A DNA stretch of 8,911 nucleotides from an uncultured Burkholderiales bacterium (GTDB lineage Bacteria > Pseudomonadota > Gammaproteobacteria > Burkholderiales > Burkholderiaceae_C): NCBI GenBank assembly GCA_903953985.1, contig CAJBLW010000048.1, positions 1-8,911 of the forward strand. The letters run 5' to 3'. Below the pieces are notes generated by a model. That model did no database searches and had not been told where the DNA came from. It worked only from the letters and a program-made list of their open reading frames with translations. The position numbers and the translations under genes were made by a program. This document shows positions 5,897 through 8,911 of the stretch, piece by piece (position 1 is the first letter of the stretch; every line of letters begins with the position of its first letter).

Positions 5897-6709
5897 TCAG
5901 GTCTCCACAAACGCCAACACCGCTTCCAACATCCGCCGCACATGCGGCTGCACCCCTGCGGCAACTTCGGGCAAATAGTCAAAGGGCCAGCTTTCCTGCA
6001 TGTAGCTGCTTTGCGTCATCTCCAGCTGTACCGCATGAATGCCTTGGGCCGGTTGGCCGTATTGGCGGGTGATGTGCCCGCCCTTGAATCGGCCGTTGAG
6101 CACCGCTGTGTAGCCGGTGGCTTGCTTGCCAATGGCCAGCAGCTGCTCGGCCAATGCCGGGTCGCAGCTGGCACCGTTGGCGGTGCCCAGGTTCAGGTCG
6201 GGCAACTTGCCTTCAAAAAACCGCGGCAGCACCGAGCGGATCGAGTGCGCGTCCCACAAGGCCGCCACGCCATGCTGGGTTTTGATGCGGGCCAGCTCTT
6301 GCGCCAATTGCGCGTGATAGGGCTGCCAGATGGCTTCGCGGCGCTCAGCAATCTCGGCCTCGCCCGGCACATCGGCCGGGTCGCGGTACAGCGGCTGGTC
6401 GTCGAACAGGTCCACGGGGCACAGGCCGGTCACGCTTTGCCCAGGGTACAGGCTGGCCCCGTCTGGCGGGCGGTTCAGGTCGATCACAAAGCGCGAATGC
6501 GTGGCCATCAGCACCGAGGCACCCAGCGCATCGGCGAAGTCGTACAGGCGTTCCAGATGCCAATCGGTGTCGGGCACGCGCTGTGCTTCATCGCTCCAGC
6601 GTACGGCCAATGCGGGCGGCACATGTGTGCCCACATGCGGCATCGAGATCAGCAAAGGGCGTGTGCCTTGGCGAAATCGGAAGGGGGGCTCGGTGGTTTG
6701 AAAAGTCAT
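5897..6709 (-). CDS. hutG: N-formylglutamate deformylase (amidohydrolase)
   Basis: Last enzyme of the five-step histidine degradation route: hydrolyses N-formyl-L-glutamate to glutamate and formate in the cytoplasm. It has 270 residues, normal for the family. Family motifs in order are SMPHVGTHVP (22-31), DTDWH (47-51), SRFVIDLNRP (72-81), YPGQSVTGLCP (88-98), LWDAHSIRS (151-159), LPRFFEGKLPDLNLGTANG (161-179), and GRFKGGHITRQYG (206-218) with HAVQLEMTQSSYM (225-237). The conserved Asp and His residues fit a zinc-dependent hydrolase. The ATG at 6709 overlaps the hutI stop as ATGA, and I see no good ribosome site, so translation is probably coupled to hutI. A frame open further upstream lies inside hutI and looks unlike the family. 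It is the last operon gene visible, converging on alkB. The unrelated ureohydrolase-type HutG (formimidoylglutamase) is excluded by these motifs. Confidence 0.94.
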   Translation of the reverse strand: MTFQTTEPPFRFRQGTRPLLISMPHVGTHVPPALAVRWSDEAQRVPDTDWHLERLYDFADALGASVLMATHSRFVIDLNRPPDGASLYPGQSVTGLCPVDLFDDQPLYRDPADVPGEAEIAERREAIWQPYHAQLAQELARIKTQHGVAALWDAHSIRSVLPRFFEGKLPDLNLGTANGASCDPALAEQLLAIGKQATGYTAVLNGRFKGGHITRQYGQPAQGIHAVQLEMTQSSYMQESWPFDYLPEVAAGVQPHVRRMLEAVLAFVET

Positions 6710-8016
6710 GCTTGATGAGGAGACAGGGTTGGACGTTCGGGCAAGGGGCTCATCCGGTGCAAGGCCATGCCATCGACCGCCAAACGGCCTTGGCGCACCA
6801 CGCTGCAAGCCGGGCGCTGGCCCAGCCAATAGGCGAGTTCTGCCACATCGCCCAAAGGCCACAGCACAAAATTGGCAGGGCACCCGGCGGCGATGCGGCC
6901 ATGTGTGGCCTGCAGGCCCAACGCCTGCGCGGCATGGCGCGTCACGCCCGCCAGCGCTTCGGGCACCGTCAATCGGAACAAGGTACAGGCCATGTTGACC
7001 ATGAGCAACAGGCTCAAGGCAGGCGAGGTGCCAGGGTTGTGGTCGGTGGACACGGCCATGGGCACGCCCGCCTCGCGCAGGGCGGCAATGGGCGGCATGT
7101 GCGTGTCACGCAGCGTGTAATAAGCGCCGGGCAACAGCACCGCCACGGTGCCCGCTTGCCGCATGGCGGCGATGCCCTCTGCGCTCAGGTGTTCGATGTG
7201 GTCACACGACAGCGCCCCGTAACGTGCCGCCAGCGCCGAGCCGCCCATGTCTGACAGCTGCTCGGCATGCAGCTTGACCGGCAAACCCAGCGCTTGCGCA
7301 GCCTTAAATACCTGCTCGGTCTGCGCCAGCGTGAAGCCAATGCTTTCGCAAAACACATCCACCGCATCCACCAGGCCTTCGGCGGCCAGCGCAGCCAGCA
7401 TCTCTTCACACACCAGCCCGATGTAGTCGTCGCTGCGCCCGGCGTATTCGGGCGGTAGCGCATGGGCCCCCAAAAACGTGGTGCGCACCGTGACGCCAAA
7501 CTCCTCGCCCAGCCGCCGTGCCACGCGCAGCTGTTTACGTTCGTGCTCCAGGCTCAGGCCATAGCCTGATTTGATCTCGATGGCGCACACACCTTCGGCC
7601 AGCAAAGCCTGCAAACGGGGCACGGCCGCGTCGAACAAAGCGTCTTCACTGGCCTGGCGCGTGGCCTTGACGCTGGACACAATGCCGCCGCCCGCACGCG
7701 CCACCTCTTCGTAGCTGGCACCGGCCAGGCGCATGGCAAATTCGTTGGCGCGTTGGCCGCCGTACACCAGGTGCGTGTGGCAATCGATCAGGCCCGGCGT
7801 GACCAGGGCGCTTTGGCCGTCGTGTTGGGGCAGTGGCCGGTAAGCGTCTGGCAAATCGGCGTGCGCACCCACCCAGGCGATGGCCCCTTGCGCGACCACG
7901 ATGGCCGCATCGGGCACGGCTGGTGTACCTGCACCCAAGGCCTCAGGGGCCAGTTGCAGGTGGTGCCAAACGCCGTCGGCGCTGGGCAAGGCCGCCAAGT
8001 TGAAACCGTCGGTCAT
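6706..8016 (-). CDS. hutI: Imidazolonepropionase
   Basis: Third step of histidine degradation: metal-dependent hydrolysis of 4-imidazolone-5-propionate to N-formimino-L-glutamate, cytoplasmic. The 436 residues from this start form an amidohydrolase-superfamily barrel. Visible motifs are DCHTHLVYGGQRANEF (78-93, metal ligands His80 and His82), the substrate-pocket stretch ARAGGGIVSSVKATR (106-120), EIKSGYGLSLEHE (147-159), FLGAHALPPEY (181-191), KLHAEQLSDMGG (248-259, His250) and STDHNPGTSP (323-332, Asp325). I chose the ATG at 8016 because GAGG lies 6 nt ahead of it. A GTG at 8037 is in frame, would add seven residues and would overlap the hutU stop as GTGA, but has no ribosome site. The gene sits between hutU and hutG, overlapping hutG by 4 bp, so all three are probably one transcript. 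Confidence 0.97.
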   Translation of the reverse strand: MTDGFNLAALPSADGVWHHLQLAPEALGAGTPAVPDAAIVVAQGAIAWVGAHADLPDAYRPLPQHDGQSALVTPGLIDCHTHLVYGGQRANEFAMRLAGASYEEVARAGGGIVSSVKATRQASEDALFDAAVPRLQALLAEGVCAIEIKSGYGLSLEHERKQLRVARRLGEEFGVTVRTTFLGAHALPPEYAGRSDDYIGLVCEEMLAALAAEGLVDAVDVFCESIGFTLAQTEQVFKAAQALGLPVKLHAEQLSDMGGSALAARYGALSCDHIEHLSAEGIAAMRQAGTVAVLLPGAYYTLRDTHMPPIAALREAGVPMAVSTDHNPGTSPALSLLLMVNMACTLFRLTVPEALAGVTRHAAQALGLQATHGRIAAGCPANFVLWPLGDVAELAYWLGQRPACSVVRQGRLAVDGMALHRMSPLPERPTLSPHQA

Positions 8017-8022
8017 GGTCGG

Positions 8023-8026
8023 CCTC
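8023..8026 (-). promoter_or_regulatory. Ribosome binding site favouring the hutI ATG at 8016
   Basis: GAGG on the minus strand, 6 nt before ATG 8016, follows the hutU stop closely. The competing GTG at 8037 has no purine-rich site ahead of it. Confidence 0.55.
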
Positions 8027-8033
8027 GCTGCAT

Positions 8034-8911
8034 TCACTTGATCATGGGCAGCTTCAGCCCCTGCTTTTTGGCGGTGGCCACGGCCAGCTCGTACCCGGCA
8101 TCGGCGTGGCGCATCACGCCAGAGCCGCTGTCATTGACCAGCACACGCGCCAGGCGTTCGGCCGCATCGTCGCTGCCGTCGGCCACGATGACCATGCCCG
8201 AGTGTTGTGAATAACCCATGCCCACGCCGCCGCCATGGTGCAGGCTGACCCAGCTGGCGCCGCCCGCGGTGTTCAGCAAAGCATTCAGCAGCGGCCAGTC
8301 GCTCACGGCGTCGGTGCCGTCTTTCATGGCTTCGGTTTCGCGGTTGGGGCTGGCCACCGAGCCGGTGTCCAGGTGGTCGCGGCCGATCACGATGGGGGCT
8401 TTGAGTTCGCCGGTGCGCACCATCTCGTTGAAAGCCAGTCCGGCCAGGTGCCGCTCGCCCAGGCCCAGCCAGCAAATGCGTGCGGGCAAGCCCTGAAAGC
8501 TGATGCGCTCTCGCGCCATGTCGAGCCAGCGGTGGGTGTGCGTGTTGTTCGGAAACAGCTCCTTGATCTTGGCGTCGGTTTTGTAGATGTCTTCGGGGTC
8601 GCCCGACAAGGCCACCCAGCGGAACGGGCCCTTGCCTTCGCAAAACATGGGGCGGATGTAGGCGGGCACAAAACCCGGAAAGTCAAACGCGTTTTTCACG
8701 CCGTGGTCAAACGCCACCTGGCGGATGTTGTTGCCGTAGTCCACTGTGGGGATGCCCATGGCCTGAAAGTCCAGCATGGCTTGCACGTGCACGGCACAGC
8801 TTTGGGCAGCGGCGGCGGTCAGCGCGGCGTGCTGCGCGGGGTCGCTTTGCGCGGCTTTCCACTGCGCCACTGTCCAATCAGCGGGCAGGTAGCCGTTGAT
8901 CAGGTCGTGGG
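8034..8911 (-). CDS. hutU: Urocanate hydratase (urocanase), 5' part beyond the window
   Basis: Second step of histidine degradation: adds water to urocanate to give 4-imidazolone-5-propionate, using tightly bound NAD+ as an electrophile in the cytoplasm. The visible 291 residues are the C-terminal half of a protein that is about 557 residues in Pseudomonas putida. The partial frame opens with HDLINGYLPADW and continues with VDYGNNIRQVA, FDFPGFVPAYIRPMF and RWVALSGDPEDI. LPARICWLGLG contains the conserved active-site Cys (codon 8472-8474). Then come GLAFNEMVRTGEL, VIGRDHLDTGSVASPNRETE, DAVSDWPLLNALLNTA, SLHHGGGVGMGYSQHSGM and GVMRHADAGY. The match is continuous and no residue looks wrong. The stop at 8034-8036 lies 17 nt before the preferred hutI ATG. 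The operon promoter, hutH and any HutC-type repressor would lie past the right edge. Confidence 0.97.
   Translation of the reverse strand, partial: HDLINGYLPADWTVAQWKAAQSDPAQHAALTAAAAQSCAVHVQAMLDFQAMGIPTVDYGNNIRQVAFDHGVKNAFDFPGFVPAYIRPMFCEGKGPFRWVALSGDPEDIYKTDAKIKELFPNNTHTHRWLDMARERISFQGLPARICWLGLGERHLAGLAFNEMVRTGELKAPIVIGRDHLDTGSVASPNRETEAMKDGTDAVSDWPLLNALLNTAGGASWVSLHHGGGVGMGYSQHSGMVIVADGSDDAAERLARVLVNDSGSGVMRHADAGYELAVATAKKQGLKLPMIK

Noticed and set aside
5335..6072. Plus-strand open frame spanning the alkB end, spacer and hutG 3' end
   Set aside because: It overlaps two well-supported genes in the wrong frame or strand and has no recognisable domain; it only reveals the alkB tail repeat.
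8034..8037. GTGA overlap as proof that hutI starts at GTG 8037
   Set aside because: The GTG has no ribosome site, and an ATG seven codons later has a well-spaced GAGG; kept only as an alternative start.

Overview
The window is high-GC DNA with dense, conventional bacterial gene packing. The protein families, the tkt-gap gene order and the overall codon style suggest a beta-proteobacterium, probably order Burkholderiales and perhaps the Comamonadaceae. This placement is inference from gene content; no rRNA or other marker gene is present. I see no mobile element, tRNA, rRNA, CRISPR array or phage gene.

Layout, left to right. (1) 1-2739, plus strand: the C-terminal four fifths of transketolase (tkt), then a complete class I glyceraldehyde-3-phosphate dehydrogenase (gap). 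The 142-bp gap between them holds a long imperfect stem-loop and a second small palindrome followed by six Ts just before the gap start. (2) 2740-2843: a short convergent spacer with a GC-rich hairpin. (3) 2844-5803: a divergent pair, a GMC-family flavoprotein alcohol dehydrogenase resembling AlkJ on the minus strand and an AlkB-type alkane 1-monooxygenase on the plus strand. Their 215-bp shared upstream region contains an 18-codon ORF with its own ribosome binding site, ending in an ATGA overlap with the alkB start. (4) 5804-5896: a convergent spacer with what looks like a decayed copy of the alkB 3' end. (5) 5897-8911, minus strand: a tightly overlapping histidine-utilisation operon hutU (partial)-hutI-hutG, read from right to left.

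How the genes work together. tkt and gap act in central sugar-phosphate metabolism. AlkB plus the GMC enzyme would carry out the first two steps of n-alkane oxidation, alkane to 1-alkanol to aldehyde; the rubredoxin and rubredoxin reductase AlkB needs are not in the window. HutU, HutI and HutG convert urocanate through imidazolonepropionate and, after a HutF step not seen here, N-formylglutamate to glutamate and formate.

No gene here looks like an undescribed system. The parts most worth a second look are non-coding or very small: the tkt-gap stem-loop, the leader ORF coupled to alkB, and the repeat after alkB.
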